Both the position numbers and the translations under genes were made by a program. From an uncultured SAR86 cluster bacterium (GTDB lineage Bacteria > Pseudomonadota > Gammaproteobacteria > Magnimaribacterales > Magnimaribacteraceae): a stretch of 64,000 bases of DNA. Shown here one piece after another: positions 26,681 through 36,800 of this stretch (position 1 is the stretch's first letter; the number at the start of each line of letters is the position of its first letter). The notes under the pieces were generated by a model. It ran no database searches and was not told where the DNA came from. It saw only the letters and a list, made by a program, of their open reading frames with translations. The stretch is taken from NCBI GenBank assembly GCA_902517565.1, contig CABYCU010000001.1, forward strand, positions 62,001-126,000, written 5' to 3'.

Positions 26681-29042
26681 GAATATTCTCTTCAAGATAA
26701 TACTCGAACATTGGTTCGATAGTATTTTGATCTGCTAACTTACCAGTCTCTTTATCAATTTTTACTATAGACAGACCTTTTGGAGGCAGGGTTACAGATA
26801 CGGGTATTCTATCAATAATCTCCTTCTTATAATCTAACCAAATCGGTAAAGCTATCGAAGATCCAAACTCTCTATCACCTAGACTCTTGGGCTGGTCGAA
26901 CCCCACCCAGATTGATGTCACAATATCCTCATTATAGCCAGTAAACCAAGTGCTCTCAGCCTGATTAGTTGTGCCTGTTTTACCGGCGAAGTCATTTCTT
27001 CCTAATTCAGAAACTTTTCTAGCTGTACCTCTGACTGCAGCTTCCTTTAATATGTCATTAATCAAAAAAGCTACCCTTGGATCTATGACTTGTTCAGGCT
27101 CTTCTAAATTCTTTTCGAAAAGCACTGCTCCAGACCTATCTATAATCCTAGAGATCAAGTAAGGCTCAATCTTCTTTCCTCCATTAGCAAAAACAGAATA
27201 AGCTGCAGCATTGCTCAAAGGGTTAAGGGATGCCGTTCCTAAAGAGAGAGAAAGGTCAGCTGGAAGTCTTTGTTTATCAAATCCGAACTTCTCTGAATAG
27301 CTACGAACCTTTTCTACACCCAATTCTCTTAAAAGCCTAACTGAAACAAGGTTTCTGCTTTGTAGCAGTCCTTCTCTAAGTCTTGTGAGTCCATAGAATC
27401 TACCACTGGCATTTCTTGGCCTCCACTTTTCTTCTAACGCTTCATCCTCAAATATAATAGGCGCATCATTTATAAGTGATGAAGGAGTGAATCCTTCTTC
27501 AAAGGCTGCTGCATATAGAAAAGGTTTAAAATTCGATCCAAGCAAAGGAGAAGCTTGCTCTACTCTGTTAAATTTACTTAGAAAGAAATCATATCCGCCA
27601 ACTAAAGCAATTATAGAACCAGACTTTGGATCTAATGAAATTAAAGCGCTCTGAGCATCAGGAATCTGTGTGATAGAGATAGACCCAATCAATGTATCCT
27701 CCTTCAACCAGACCAAGTCCCCTAATGAAAAAATATCTTCAAAAGATCTTGGCTTTGCTCCTCTCCTATTCTCTGAAATATAAGGTCTAGCCCAATTCAG
27801 ATCTTCTGACCAAGAAATTTCAGATATCTCTCCAGTTCTTCTTAACACCTTAAGAACTTGTTGAGTATTAGTAACGACACCTAATAGACGGTTCTTGCTT
27901 TCACTATAGCTATCAAGATATTCAAATACTTCAGATAAGCCAGAATCGTCTCCAGATTCATTAGATTCTATACTTAGAGTATTTACTATCTGTGCAAGTT
28001 GTTCTTGCATTGTAGACTCAAAAAAATTCTCTGGAAAAAGATCAATTATATTGTCTGGTTTCCTAAATCCATGTCTCTTGTCGTATATTTCTAAGCCACT
28101 AATTACAGCTTTAGAGGCTTGATTTTGAAATCTAGAGTCTATGGTGGTGAAAACCTCTAAACCTTCTGAATAAGCATTCAGACCATATTCTTGGATCATA
28201 TATCTTCTTACCTTTTCTGCTACATATGGTGCTTCAACTTCAGAAACTAGACCATAATAATTAGCTGTTAAAGGTGCCTGAATTGCCAGTTTAAATTGTT
28301 CCTGATGGATATATTTTAAATCTAACATTCTTTGAAGAATCCAATTTCTTCTAATAAGTGCTCGTTTAGGATTTGCTAGGGGATTTATAGTTGATGGAGC
28401 TTTAGGCAATGCAGAAATCATTGCCCATTGTGCTAAATTTAATTCTGATAAAGGCTTACCGTAATAGACTTCACTTGCTGCAGCTATACCATAAGCACGA
28501 TTACCAAAAAATATTCTATTAACGTAAAACTCAAATATTTCTTGTTTTGAATAAGCTTCTTCTAGTCTATAGGCCAAAAAGATATCTTTAATTTTTCTAA
28601 AAAGACTTACATCTCTACTGGTTAAATAGTTTCCTGCTACCTGCATAGTTATAGTACTGCCACCTCCCTGAATCCTCCCAGAGACAATAATCCTATAAAG
28701 TGATCTTAAAAGACCTGTATAACTAACTCCAGAATGGTTAAAGAAATTGTCATCTTCTGCTGCTAAAACAGCATTAATATAGTGATTGGGTATATCTTCA
28801 AAATTTAGTGCCGTTCTTCTTTTTTCTCCAAATTCTCCTATCAACTTAGCATCAGATGAAAAGATTTTTAATGGAACCTGAAGTTCAATATCTCTTATAG
28901 ATTCTTCATTAGGCAGCTTACTGTCAACGTATATGTTCAAGCTTGAAAGGAACATAATGAGAAGGCACATCAAGATGACACTTGCTATACCTATGTAAGT
29001 ACTTGTTAATGAAATCCAATATGTTTTTAATCTATAAAACAT
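26673..29042 (-). CDS. mrcA: Penicillin-binding protein 1A (class A)
   Basis: Bifunctional peptidoglycan synthase in the inner membrane. It has one N-terminal membrane helix (about 12-36), a GT51 glycosyltransferase domain with AEDDNFFNHSGV and QGGGSTITMQVAGNYL, an inserted OB-like region (about 300-430), and a transpeptidase domain with SNFK (SxxK), SRN (SxN) and KTGTTN (KTG). Length 789 fits PBP1A (about 800-850). It is divergent from aroK with only 20 bases between, as in other gammaproteobacteria, but the pil genes that usually sit between them are gone. Confidence 0.95.
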   Translation of the reverse strand: MFYRLKTYWISLTSTYIGIASVILMCLLIMFLSSLNIYVDSKLPNEESIRDIELQVPLKIFSSDAKLIGEFGEKRRTALNFEDIPNHYINAVLAAEDDNFFNHSGVSYTGLLRSLYRIIVSGRIQGGGSTITMQVAGNYLTSRDVSLFRKIKDIFLAYRLEEAYSKQEIFEFYVNRIFFGNRAYGIAAASEVYYGKPLSELNLAQWAMISALPKAPSTINPLANPKRALIRRNWILQRMLDLKYIHQEQFKLAIQAPLTANYYGLVSEVEAPYVAEKVRRYMIQEYGLNAYSEGLEVFTTIDSRFQNQASKAVISGLEIYDKRHGFRKPDNIIDLFPENFFESTMQEQLAQIVNTLSIESNESGDDSGLSEVFEYLDSYSESKNRLLGVVTNTQQVLKVLRRTGEISEISWSEDLNWARPYISENRRGAKPRSFEDIFSLGDLVWLKEDTLIGSISITQIPDAQSALISLDPKSGSIIALVGGYDFFLSKFNRVEQASPLLGSNFKPFLYAAAFEEGFTPSSLINDAPIIFEDEALEEKWRPRNASGRFYGLTRLREGLLQSRNLVSVRLLRELGVEKVRSYSEKFGFDKQRLPADLSLSLGTASLNPLSNAAAYSVFANGGKKIEPYLISRIIDRSGAVLFEKNLEEPEQVIDPRVAFLINDILKEAAVRGTARKVSELGRNDFAGKTGTTNQAESTWFTGYNEDIVTSIWVGFDQPKSLGDREFGSSIALPIWLDYKKEIIDRIPVSVTLPPKGLSIVKIDKETGKLADQNTIEPMFEYYLEENIPN

Positions 29043-29062
29043 CTAAGAGTTATAATAACCTA

Positions 29063-29581
29063 ATGAGGCTAATAATTATCGGGCCTATGGCATCTGGTAA
29101 GTCAGTTGTAGGAAGAAGACTCTCCAAAAGAATGGGGCTAGAATTTATTGATACAGACGAAAAGATAGAGGAAGTATCTGGGGCCAGCATTTCATGGATA
29201 TTTGATATTGAAGGAGAAGAAAAATTTAGAGATAGAGAATCTAAAATATTCTCTGAATTGGCCGGTCTAGATAACACATTATTATCAACTGGAGGTGGGA
29301 TTATATTGCGAAAAGAAAATAGAGAAATTCTAAAAAAGAATATTGTTATTTACCTTGATGTCTCAATTCAAACGCAACTAGAAAGAACTTTGAATGATGA
29401 ACAAAGACCCCTTATTAGCGGCAAAACAAATAAAGAAGCTATACTTCGTGATATGGCTGATAAAAGAAACTCTCTCTACAAAGAGTGTTCAAGTATAAAG
29501 ATAAGTGAAAAAGATAGTCCTGATTTAGTTGTAGAAGAAATATTAATCAAGCTCAATGCTCTAGAAGATGGAAATACTTAA
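29063..29581 (+). CDS. aroK: Shikimate kinase
   Basis: Phosphorylates shikimate in chorismate synthesis. The P loop GPMASGKS follows directly after the start, DTDEKIEE is the shikimate-binding aspartate segment, and STGGGI and RPLISG are typical. An open frame reaches back to 28982 but would overlap mrcA and add 27 unrelated residues. The ATG at 29063 gives the normal 172 residues. A TATAAT box ends 6 bases before this ATG, so the transcript may start at or next to the start codon. The last 14 bases overlap aroB. Confidence 0.95.
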   Translation: MRLIIIGPMASGKSVVGRRLSKRMGLEFIDTDEKIEEVSGASISWIFDIEGEEKFRDRESKIFSELAGLDNTLLSTGGGIILRKENREILKKNIVIYLDVSIQTQLERTLNDEQRPLISGKTNKEAILRDMADKRNSLYKECSSIKISEKDSPDLVVEEILIKLNALEDGNT

Positions 29582-30638
29582 TATAAAAACTGCCTCTAAG
29601 GACTACAGTGTCGTCGTTGGAAAAAATCTAATACAAAGGGATAATTTTGAAGAATCAAAGAATAGAGAAGTTTTTCTAACAGTAGATGAAAACATACCAG
29701 AAAACTTAAAACAAAAAGTAATTAGGATTCTAGAAGAAGAAGCGTCTAAATTCTCAATGCTAGAAATCAAGGCAACCGAAGAGAACAAATCCTACTCTTC
29801 TCTAGAAGTGATACATGATTCTTTAATTAATGCCGGTTACAGCAGAAATTGTATTTTGTATGCTTTAGGGGGCGGAATAATTTGTGATATGACAGGTTTT
29901 GCGGCAGCGACATATCAAAGAGGGGTGGATTTTGTATTAATACCCAGTACGCTCCTTTCGCAAGTTGATGCTTCAGTAGGAGGGAAAACAGCAATAAATC
30001 ATAAGATTGGAAAAAATATGATAGGAGCATTTCATCAGCCTACTAAAGTTATTAGTGATGTGAACTTCCTCATGACATTAGAGCCTAAAGAAATTAGGGG
30101 TGGCCTTGCAGAAATAGTCAAACACGCAATTATATTAGATAAAAAATTCTTTGATTGGCTAGAGCATAATATTGAAGGGTTACTTGCATGTGATGAAGGT
30201 CTTTATGAATATGCTGTTTCTAAATCAATTAAACTAAAGGAATCTGTTGTTTCTCGAGATGAAACTGAAAAAGGAATCAGAAAATGGCTCAATTTTGGTC
30301 ATACATTCGGTCATGCCATTGAAATATATGGACAATATAAACAGTTTTCTCATGGAGAGGCAGTGGCTTTGGGTATGATGATGGCAATAAATCTATCGAT
30401 AAAAACATCGGGGCTGGACATTAAATCTGCAACAAGAATAAAAGAATTGGTCAAAAATATCTTGAATGAAGAGTTAATAGAAAAACAATTCAATCCTGAG
30501 GAGTTATACAAAATGATGTCTTCTGATAAGAAAAAAATTGGAGAAGTGCTTAATTTTATTACTGTCAAAGATATTGGACATGCAGAAATCATAAAAGATA
30601 TAGATTCAGAAACAATACTGAAGTCGATAACTTTGTAG
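29568..30638 (+). CDS. aroB: 3-dehydroquinate synthase
   Basis: NAD- and metal-dependent second step of the shikimate pathway. GGGIICDMTGFAAATYQRG, PSTLLSQVDASVGGKTAIN, GGLAEIVKHA and the metal ligands in LNFGHTFGHAIE and FSHGEAVALGM are all present. Length 356 is normal. Overlaps aroK by 14 bases, so the two are translationally coupled. A 114-base gap with its own promoter-like sequence separates it from gltB. Confidence 0.97.
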   Translation: MEILNIKTASKDYSVVVGKNLIQRDNFEESKNREVFLTVDENIPENLKQKVIRILEEEASKFSMLEIKATEENKSYSSLEVIHDSLINAGYSRNCILYALGGGIICDMTGFAAATYQRGVDFVLIPSTLLSQVDASVGGKTAINHKIGKNMIGAFHQPTKVISDVNFLMTLEPKEIRGGLAEIVKHAIILDKKFFDWLEHNIEGLLACDEGLYEYAVSKSIKLKESVVSRDETEKGIRKWLNFGHTFGHAIEIYGQYKQFSHGEAVALGMMMAINLSIKTSGLDIKSATRIKELVKNILNEELIEKQFNPEELYKMMSSDKKKIGEVLNFITVKDIGHAEIIKDIDSETILKSITL

Positions 30639-30646
30639 TACCAAAC

Positions 30647-30675
30647 TTTCCAGAAAAGCTCTAAAAAGGTACAAT
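30647..30675 (+). promoter_or_regulatory. Possible promoter of gltBD
   Basis: TTTCCA and TACAAT hexamers with a 17-base spacer (4/6 and 5/6 matches to sigma-70 boxes) lie about 80 bases ahead of the gltB start. A small hairpin, TCAGCT-N8-AGCTGA, follows in the leader around 30711-30730. Supported by sequence match only. Confidence 0.35.
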
Positions 30676-30752
30676 AGCCGGTTCTACGCCGACCAAACTT
30701 ATATAATAAATCAGCTATCTATTAAGCTGAGATGCATAAAACACTTTAGAGA

Positions 30753-33700
30753 ATGGATAAATTGAAATTACCTTTGAAATTCGGTCTTCCTCCGAAGAAA
30801 GGTCTCTATGATCCTCAATTTGAAAAAGATTCATGTGGTGTTGGGTTAGTCGCTAATATTAAGGGAGTTCCATCCAGAGAAATAATGGATGATGCTTTCC
30901 ACATAAACTCCAGAATGGATCATAGGGGTGGATGTGGTTTTGAAGAAAACACAGGAGATGGTGCAGGTATTCTAATGGCTATTCCTGATAATTTCTTTCA
31001 AATTGAGGCTAAAAAACTCAACTACAGTCTTCCGAATCAAGGGGAATATGCAGTAGGCAATATATTTCTTCCTCAAAACAAGAAGGAAAGAAATTTCTGC
31101 ATAAAAGAAATCGAGAAAGTGGTCATAAATAGAGGCCTTAATTTGATTGGCTGGAGGGAGGTGCCTACCAATCCAGAAAAAGCGGATGTTGGACCAGCAG
31201 CACTTGATGCTCAGCCTTATATTTCCCAAATCTTTATAGGGAATAATAAAGCTATAAGCCAAGATGATTTTGAAAGAGAAGTTTACTTAATAAGAAAGAT
31301 ATTCACTCGCCTACTTAGAAATAATAATGATCTGACAGAAAGGAATCTTTTATACGCTTGCAGTCTTTCTTCAACTGTCATGGCTTATAAAGGAATGCTT
31401 ACACCGGCTCAATTATTCCCCTTCTACCCTGATCTTGAAGATAAGAATTTCCAAACACATCTGGCAATGGTTCATTCGAGATTTAGCACTAATACATTCC
31501 CTTCTTGGGATAGAGCTCAACCAAATAGATATATGTGTCATAACGGTGAGATTAATACCCTTAAAGGGAATATGAATGCAATGCTTTCTAGACAAGGCCT
31601 AGCAAAGAGTGATTATTTCCAAGAACACCTAACTGACTTATTTCCTATAGCAGAACCAGATTGTACTGACTCAGGGAGCTTTGATAATGTTTTAGAATTT
31701 CTTTTGCTCAATGGAAGAAGCCTCAAAGAGTCAATCATGATGATGATACCTGAGGCCTGGCAATCTGATGTAAATATGGCAAAAGAAAAGAAAAGCTTTT
31801 ATGAGTTCTCTTCTTCAGTTATGGAACCCTGGGATGGTCCCGCCTCAATAGTCTTTACCGATGGAAAATGTGTAGGAGCAGTTCTTGACAGAAACGGTCT
31901 TAGACCTAGTCGTTACTACGTTACAAAAAAAGATAAAGTGATAATGGCTTCTGAAGTTGGTGTGTTGAAAGTTGATCCAAAAGAAGTTCTTATCAAGGGA
32001 AGGTTACAACCTGGAAAAATGTTTCTAATTGATTTTGAAGAAGGAAGAATGATTCCAGATGAAGAGATTAAGGAAGAGATCTGTAATTCTAATCCTTACG
32101 AACAGTGGGTAAATGATCAGGTGGTAGACCTTGATAAAATAATAAATACTTCAGAGCATGAAAATATAAATGTAGATTTAATCCCGAGAATGCAGTCTTT
32201 TGGCTATACAACAGAAACGATGCAATTTATGCTCTTGCCTCTAGTGACTGAGTTAAGAGATCCTCTTGGTTCTATGGGTAATGATGCTGCCCTAGCCTGT
32301 CTATCTGATAAGCCTAGGCTCTTATATGATTATTTCAAACAACTATTCGCTCAAGTCACTAATCCAGCAATAGATTCGATTCGTGAAGAGGTAATAATGT
32401 CTCTTGAATGCCTTATAGGTCCTGAATCTAATCTATTAGATAGTAAGCCTGAAAATGCCCATAGGCTTAGATTGAAAAATCCAATTCTTTCTGACGCTGA
32501 GCTAGAAGTTATCAAGGATATGAGCGCGTATGGATGGAAAGCACAGGTAATAGATATAACCTATGCAAAAGATTTAGGGCAAGAAGGTATGGTAACAAGA
32601 CTAGATCAAATTTGCCTAGATGCAGAAAATGCTTGTGATGAGGGATATCATTTCATTGTTCTATCTGACCGATTAGTGGATAAAAATCGTATTCCTATCA
32701 GTACTCTTCTGGCTTGTTCTACTGTGAATAATCACCTCGTCAATAATCAAAAAAGAAAGAGGATAGGAATTATCCTAGAAAGTGGTGAAGCGAGAGAAGT
32801 TCATCATCATTGTTTGCTATTTGGTTATGGTGCTGACGCAATAAATCCTTACTTAGCATTTGAAGCTATTTGGCAGGCCAAGATTGATGGGCATCTTGAA
32901 AAATCGGATATATCTGACTATAACTCTATGATAGAGGCCTATAAAAAAGGTGTGAAAAAAGGAATCATGAAGGTCATGGCAAAAATTGGTATATCTACCC
33001 TTCACTCTTACAAAGGAGCTCAAATATTTGAAGCAGTTGGTCTATCTGATGAGATTATAAATAAATGTTTTCCTGGCACTGCCAGCAGAGTTCAAGGTAT
33101 TGATTTTAAAGGTTTGACTCAAGAAATGCAGAGAAGACATGACTTAGGATACCCAATAGATTATGAAGGCAAGCTTTCTGTTCTACCTAATCCTGGAGAT
33201 TTTCACTGGAGAAATGGTGGAGACTCACATATGTGGGATCCCAAAACTATTTCTAGTCTGCAAGTAGCCGCCAGAACAAATAATGAAGATGCTTATTGGG
33301 AATTTGCTAAACATGCAAATCAAAATACTACAAAAAATAGCACGCTAAGAGGCTTACTCAATTTCAGAAACGTAAACAAACCGATTGATATTGAAGAAGT
33401 AGAATCAGAAAAAGAAATTGTAAAAAGATTTGCTACAGGAGCTATGAGCTTAGGCTCTATTTCGACCGAATCACATGAATCACTTGCTTTAGCAATGAAT
33501 CAACTGGGAGGAAAATCTAATACCGGTGAAGGTGGAGAAGATCCAATACGATTCAAGACCTTAGAAGATGGTAGCTCTAAAAGATCTTCAATAAAGCAAG
33601 TCGCTTCTGGTAGGTTTGGTGTGACTATGTGGTATCTAACGAATGCTGACGAATTACAAATAAAGATCTCACAAGGCGCGAAACCGGGTGAAGGTGGAGA

Positions 33701-35312
33701 ACTGCCTGGTAAAAAGGTCGATGAATACATAGCTAAAATTCGCCACTCTACTCCTGGTGTCGGTTTAATAAGCCCTCCACCACATCATGATATATATTCT
33801 ATAGAAGACATTGCACAGTTGATTCATGACTTGAAAAACGCCAATCGGGCTTCTCGAATAAGTGTCAAGCTTGTATCAGAGGTGGGAGTAGGAACAATCG
33901 CTTCAGGGGTAGTAAAAGCAAAAACTGATCATTTAGTTATTGCAGGTCATGATGGTGGCACTGGCGCTTCCCCTCTCACGTCTATCAAGCATGCTGGTTT
34001 ACCTTGGGAATTAGGAGTAGCTGAGACACACCAAACATTAGTCATGAATAACCTGAGATCTCGTGTGGTATTACAAACAGATGGTCAAATAAAGACCGGA
34101 AGAGATGTAGCTATAGCTGCCCTACTAGGTGCCGAAGAATTTGGATTTGCTACAGCTCCTTTAGTAACTCTGGGTTGTATTATGATGAGAAAATGCCATT
34201 TAAATACCTGTCCAGTAGGTATTGCAACGCAAGATAAAGATTTAAGGAAGAAGTTTAAGGGGCAGCCGGAGCATGTAGTAAATTATCTTTTCATGGTGGC
34301 TAAAGACTTAAGAGGAATAATGGCTGAACTGGGGTTCAAAAAAATAGAGGATATGATAGGTAGGGTCGATTGTCTGGAATCGGATATTGCAATTGATCAT
34401 TGGAAAAGGAGTGGTCTAGACTTTTCTAATATTTTGCAACCTGCAGAAAAGATATTTAAAAATACTGATGTTTTTAATACTAGAAAACAAGATCATGGTT
34501 TAGAAAAAGCTCTAGATAATATTCTCATAGAAAAGAGTAAGGCTGCAATAGAAAAAGGTACCAAGGTCAGTATTGAAGAAGGAATAATAAATACTAATAG
34601 AGTTGTAGGTACTATGCTCTCAAATGAAGTTAGCAAAGTATGGGAATCTGAAGGGTTACCAGATGACACCATCAACATTAAATTAAAAGGCTCTGCAGGT
34701 CAGAGTCTAGCTGCTTGGCTGGTAAAGGGTATTACCATGACATTAGAAGGAGATGCTAATGACTTTGTAGGTAAAGGTTTGTCTGGTGGAAAGTTAATAA
34801 TATATCCTCCTAAAGATAGTAGTTTTAAAGCAGAGGAGAATGTGATTCTTGGTAATGTCGCGTTATATGGAGCTACGTCAGGAGAAGCTTACTTTCGAGG
34901 TATCGCTGCAGAGAGATTCTGTGTGAGGAATAGTGGAGCCACTGTTGTGGTTGAAGGAATAGGAGATCATGGTTGCGAGTATATGACAGGCGGTAAAGCG
35001 ATCATTCTCGGTGATACAGGAAGAAATTTCGGAGCTGGCATGAGTGGCGGAGAGGCTTATATCTTTGATCCAAAGAATCAGTTCAAAGAAAAATGTAATT
35101 TTGATACTTTTGAGCTTGAAGAACTAGAAGATGAAAATGAGATTTCCATACTCCATGGCCTTATCAAGAATCATCAGCAATATACGGAATCAGAGATTGC
35201 GAAAGAAATACTTAATGACTGGTCAAGTAATCTAAGGAAATTTGTAAAAGTTATGCCAACAGATTACAAACGGGTATTGAAAGAAATTAATTTAAAGAAA
35301 CAGGCTGTCTAG
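30753..35312 (+). CDS. gltB: Glutamate synthase (NADPH) large subunit
   Basis: With GltD it converts glutamine and 2-oxoglutarate into two glutamates, completing ammonium assimilation. The chain begins with a 27-residue leader ahead of the catalytic Cys28 (KDSCGVG), the N-terminal nucleophile after processing. Regions in order: class II amidotransferase (28 to about 430), central domain, FMN-binding synthase domain (about 870-1200; KPGEGGELPG, AGHDGGTGASPL), the 3Fe-4S cysteines in CIMMRKCHLNTCPVG, and a C-terminal GxGxG beta helix. Length 1519 is normal. It is 2 bases ahead of gltD. Confidence 0.98.
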   Translation: MDKLKLPLKFGLPPKKGLYDPQFEKDSCGVGLVANIKGVPSREIMDDAFHINSRMDHRGGCGFEENTGDGAGILMAIPDNFFQIEAKKLNYSLPNQGEYAVGNIFLPQNKKERNFCIKEIEKVVINRGLNLIGWREVPTNPEKADVGPAALDAQPYISQIFIGNNKAISQDDFEREVYLIRKIFTRLLRNNNDLTERNLLYACSLSSTVMAYKGMLTPAQLFPFYPDLEDKNFQTHLAMVHSRFSTNTFPSWDRAQPNRYMCHNGEINTLKGNMNAMLSRQGLAKSDYFQEHLTDLFPIAEPDCTDSGSFDNVLEFLLLNGRSLKESIMMMIPEAWQSDVNMAKEKKSFYEFSSSVMEPWDGPASIVFTDGKCVGAVLDRNGLRPSRYYVTKKDKVIMASEVGVLKVDPKEVLIKGRLQPGKMFLIDFEEGRMIPDEEIKEEICNSNPYEQWVNDQVVDLDKIINTSEHENINVDLIPRMQSFGYTTETMQFMLLPLVTELRDPLGSMGNDAALACLSDKPRLLYDYFKQLFAQVTNPAIDSIREEVIMSLECLIGPESNLLDSKPENAHRLRLKNPILSDAELEVIKDMSAYGWKAQVIDITYAKDLGQEGMVTRLDQICLDAENACDEGYHFIVLSDRLVDKNRIPISTLLACSTVNNHLVNNQKRKRIGIILESGEAREVHHHCLLFGYGADAINPYLAFEAIWQAKIDGHLEKSDISDYNSMIEAYKKGVKKGIMKVMAKIGISTLHSYKGAQIFEAVGLSDEIINKCFPGTASRVQGIDFKGLTQEMQRRHDLGYPIDYEGKLSVLPNPGDFHWRNGGDSHMWDPKTISSLQVAARTNNEDAYWEFAKHANQNTTKNSTLRGLLNFRNVNKPIDIEEVESEKEIVKRFATGAMSLGSISTESHESLALAMNQLGGKSNTGEGGEDPIRFKTLEDGSSKRSSIKQVASGRFGVTMWYLTNADELQIKISQGAKPGEGGELPGKKVDEYIAKIRHSTPGVGLISPPPHHDIYSIEDIAQLIHDLKNANRASRISVKLVSEVGVGTIASGVVKAKTDHLVIAGHDGGTGASPLTSIKHAGLPWELGVAETHQTLVMNNLRSRVVLQTDGQIKTGRDVAIAALLGAEEFGFATAPLVTLGCIMMRKCHLNTCPVGIATQDKDLRKKFKGQPEHVVNYLFMVAKDLRGIMAELGFKKIEDMIGRVDCLESDIAIDHWKRSGLDFSNILQPAEKIFKNTDVFNTRKQDHGLEKALDNILIEKSKAAIEKGTKVSIEEGIINTNRVVGTMLSNEVSKVWESEGLPDDTINIKLKGSAGQSLAAWLVKGITMTLEGDANDFVGKGLSGGKLIIYPPKDSSFKAEENVILGNVALYGATSGEAYFRGIAAERFCVRNSGATVVVEGIGDHGCEYMTGGKAIILGDTGRNFGAGMSGGEAYIFDPKNQFKEKCNFDTFELEELEDENEISILHGLIKNHQQYTESEIAKEILNDWSSNLRKFVKVMPTDYKRVLKEINLKKQAV

Positions 35313-35314
35313 AA

Positions 35315-36766
35315 ATGGGAAAACCTACAGGATTTAAAGAATTTAGCAGAGCTGTTGCACCTTATAGGCCACCTAAAGAAAGACTGCTTGACTATAAAGA
35401 AATTTATACAGAACACCAAGATACGAAACTGGCAACCCAAGCATCCCGATGCATGGACTGTGGGGTACCTTTTTGTCAATCAGGAGAGGGTTGTCCTGTT
35501 TATAACCTAATACCAGAATGGAATGACCTGGTTTATCAAAATAGATGGGAAGAGGCTTTCAATAGACTTATGAAAACTAATAATTTTCCAGAAGTAACTG
35601 GTAGAGTTTGTCCAGCAGTCTGTGAGGGTGCGTGTGTACTTGGGATAACTGAAAGTCCAGTTGCCATAAAGAATCTAGAATTTGCGATAGCAGATAAAGG
35701 TTTTCAAAATGGTTGGCTAAAGCCCAATATTCCCTCGTTCAGAACAGGTAAAAAAATTGGAATTGTAGGTTCAGGGCCTGCAGGTCTATCAGCAGCTCAA
35801 CAACTAAATAGTGTTGGTCATCTAGTTAAAGTTTACGAGAGAGCCGATAGAATTGGTGGATTGATGATGTATGGCATACCTAATATGAAACTAGAAAAAT
35901 CTATACTCGATCAACGATTAGAACAAATGGAAGCGGAAGGTATTGAATTCATTACTAACACAGATGTAGGTGGTACAGGGCTTAATGGCATTAGTATGTC
36001 TGAACTTGAAAATTCTAATGACATCATTCTCATGACTACTGGAGCTACTAAACCGAGAGATCTTCCAATACCCAATAGAGAAGGTGTCGGAGTTCATTTT
36101 GCTATGGACTTTTTAAGAGCAAATACTAAGAGTCTCCTCGATTCGAATCATGATGATGGAATGTTTATTTCTGCCAAAGATAAGAATGTCATCGTTATTG
36201 GAGGTGGCGATACAGGAACAGACTGCATAGGAACTTCTTTGAGGCATGAATGTAAGACATTAGTTAACTTTGAAATTGCTCCTGAACCGCCCAAGGAAAG
36301 AACTGAGAATAATCCTTGGCCACTCTTCCCGAGAGTTTATAAAGTTGACTACGGCCATGAAGAATCAGCCGAAGTTTATGGCAGTGATCCTAGAGTTTAC
36401 TCAATTTCAGGTAAGGAATTCTTAAGAAATGATGATGGCACTCTCAGAGGCATAAAGACTGTAGAAGTCGATAATAACTTTCAAGAGATTCCTGGAACGG
36501 AAAAGGATTGGGAAGCTGATTTAATATTGCTTGCAATGGGCTTCTTAGGACCCGAGCATTATGCAATTGAGGAACTTGATATAGAACTAGATGAGAGGTC
36601 TAATTACAAGGCTGAGCATAATGTGCATAAGACTTCCAATCCTAAAGTCTTCGCAGCTGGTGATTGTCGCAGGGGTCAATCTCTTGTAGTCTGGGCTATT
36701 AATGAAGGAAGGGCTGCTGCCCGCGAAATTGACGAGCACTTAATGGGGTCTACGACTCTTGAATAA
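35315..36766 (+). CDS. gltD: Glutamate synthase (NADPH) small subunit
   Basis: Electron-entry subunit of glutamate synthase: takes electrons from NADPH through FAD and 4Fe-4S clusters to GltB. N-terminal cysteines CMDCGVPFCQSGEGC and VCPAVCEGAC bind the clusters; GIVGSGPAGLSAAQ is the FAD loop and VIGGGDTGTDC the NADPH loop; the end has AAGDCRRGQSLVVWAI. Length 483 is typical. It ends 35 bases before the convergent tesB; I see no strong terminator there, only a GATCTATAGATC palindrome. Confidence 0.97.
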   Translation: MGKPTGFKEFSRAVAPYRPPKERLLDYKEIYTEHQDTKLATQASRCMDCGVPFCQSGEGCPVYNLIPEWNDLVYQNRWEEAFNRLMKTNNFPEVTGRVCPAVCEGACVLGITESPVAIKNLEFAIADKGFQNGWLKPNIPSFRTGKKIGIVGSGPAGLSAAQQLNSVGHLVKVYERADRIGGLMMYGIPNMKLEKSILDQRLEQMEAEGIEFITNTDVGGTGLNGISMSELENSNDIILMTTGATKPRDLPIPNREGVGVHFAMDFLRANTKSLLDSNHDDGMFISAKDKNVIVIGGGDTGTDCIGTSLRHECKTLVNFEIAPEPPKERTENNPWPLFPRVYKVDYGHEESAEVYGSDPRVYSISGKEFLRNDDGTLRGIKTVEVDNNFQEIPGTEKDWEADLILLAMGFLGPEHYAIEELDIELDERSNYKAEHNVHKTSNPKVFAAGDCRRGQSLVVWAINEGRAAAREIDEHLMGSTTLE

Positions 36767-36800
36767 CGCTTCAATCTCTTTCTGATCTATAGATCCTAAC

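Noticed and set aside
28982-29062. Longer aroK start
   Set aside because: It overlaps divergent mrcA and adds 27 residues not seen in shikimate kinases.
36767-36800. Terminator between gltD and tesB
   Set aside because: Only a 12-base GATCTATAGATC palindrome with no U run; too weak to call.
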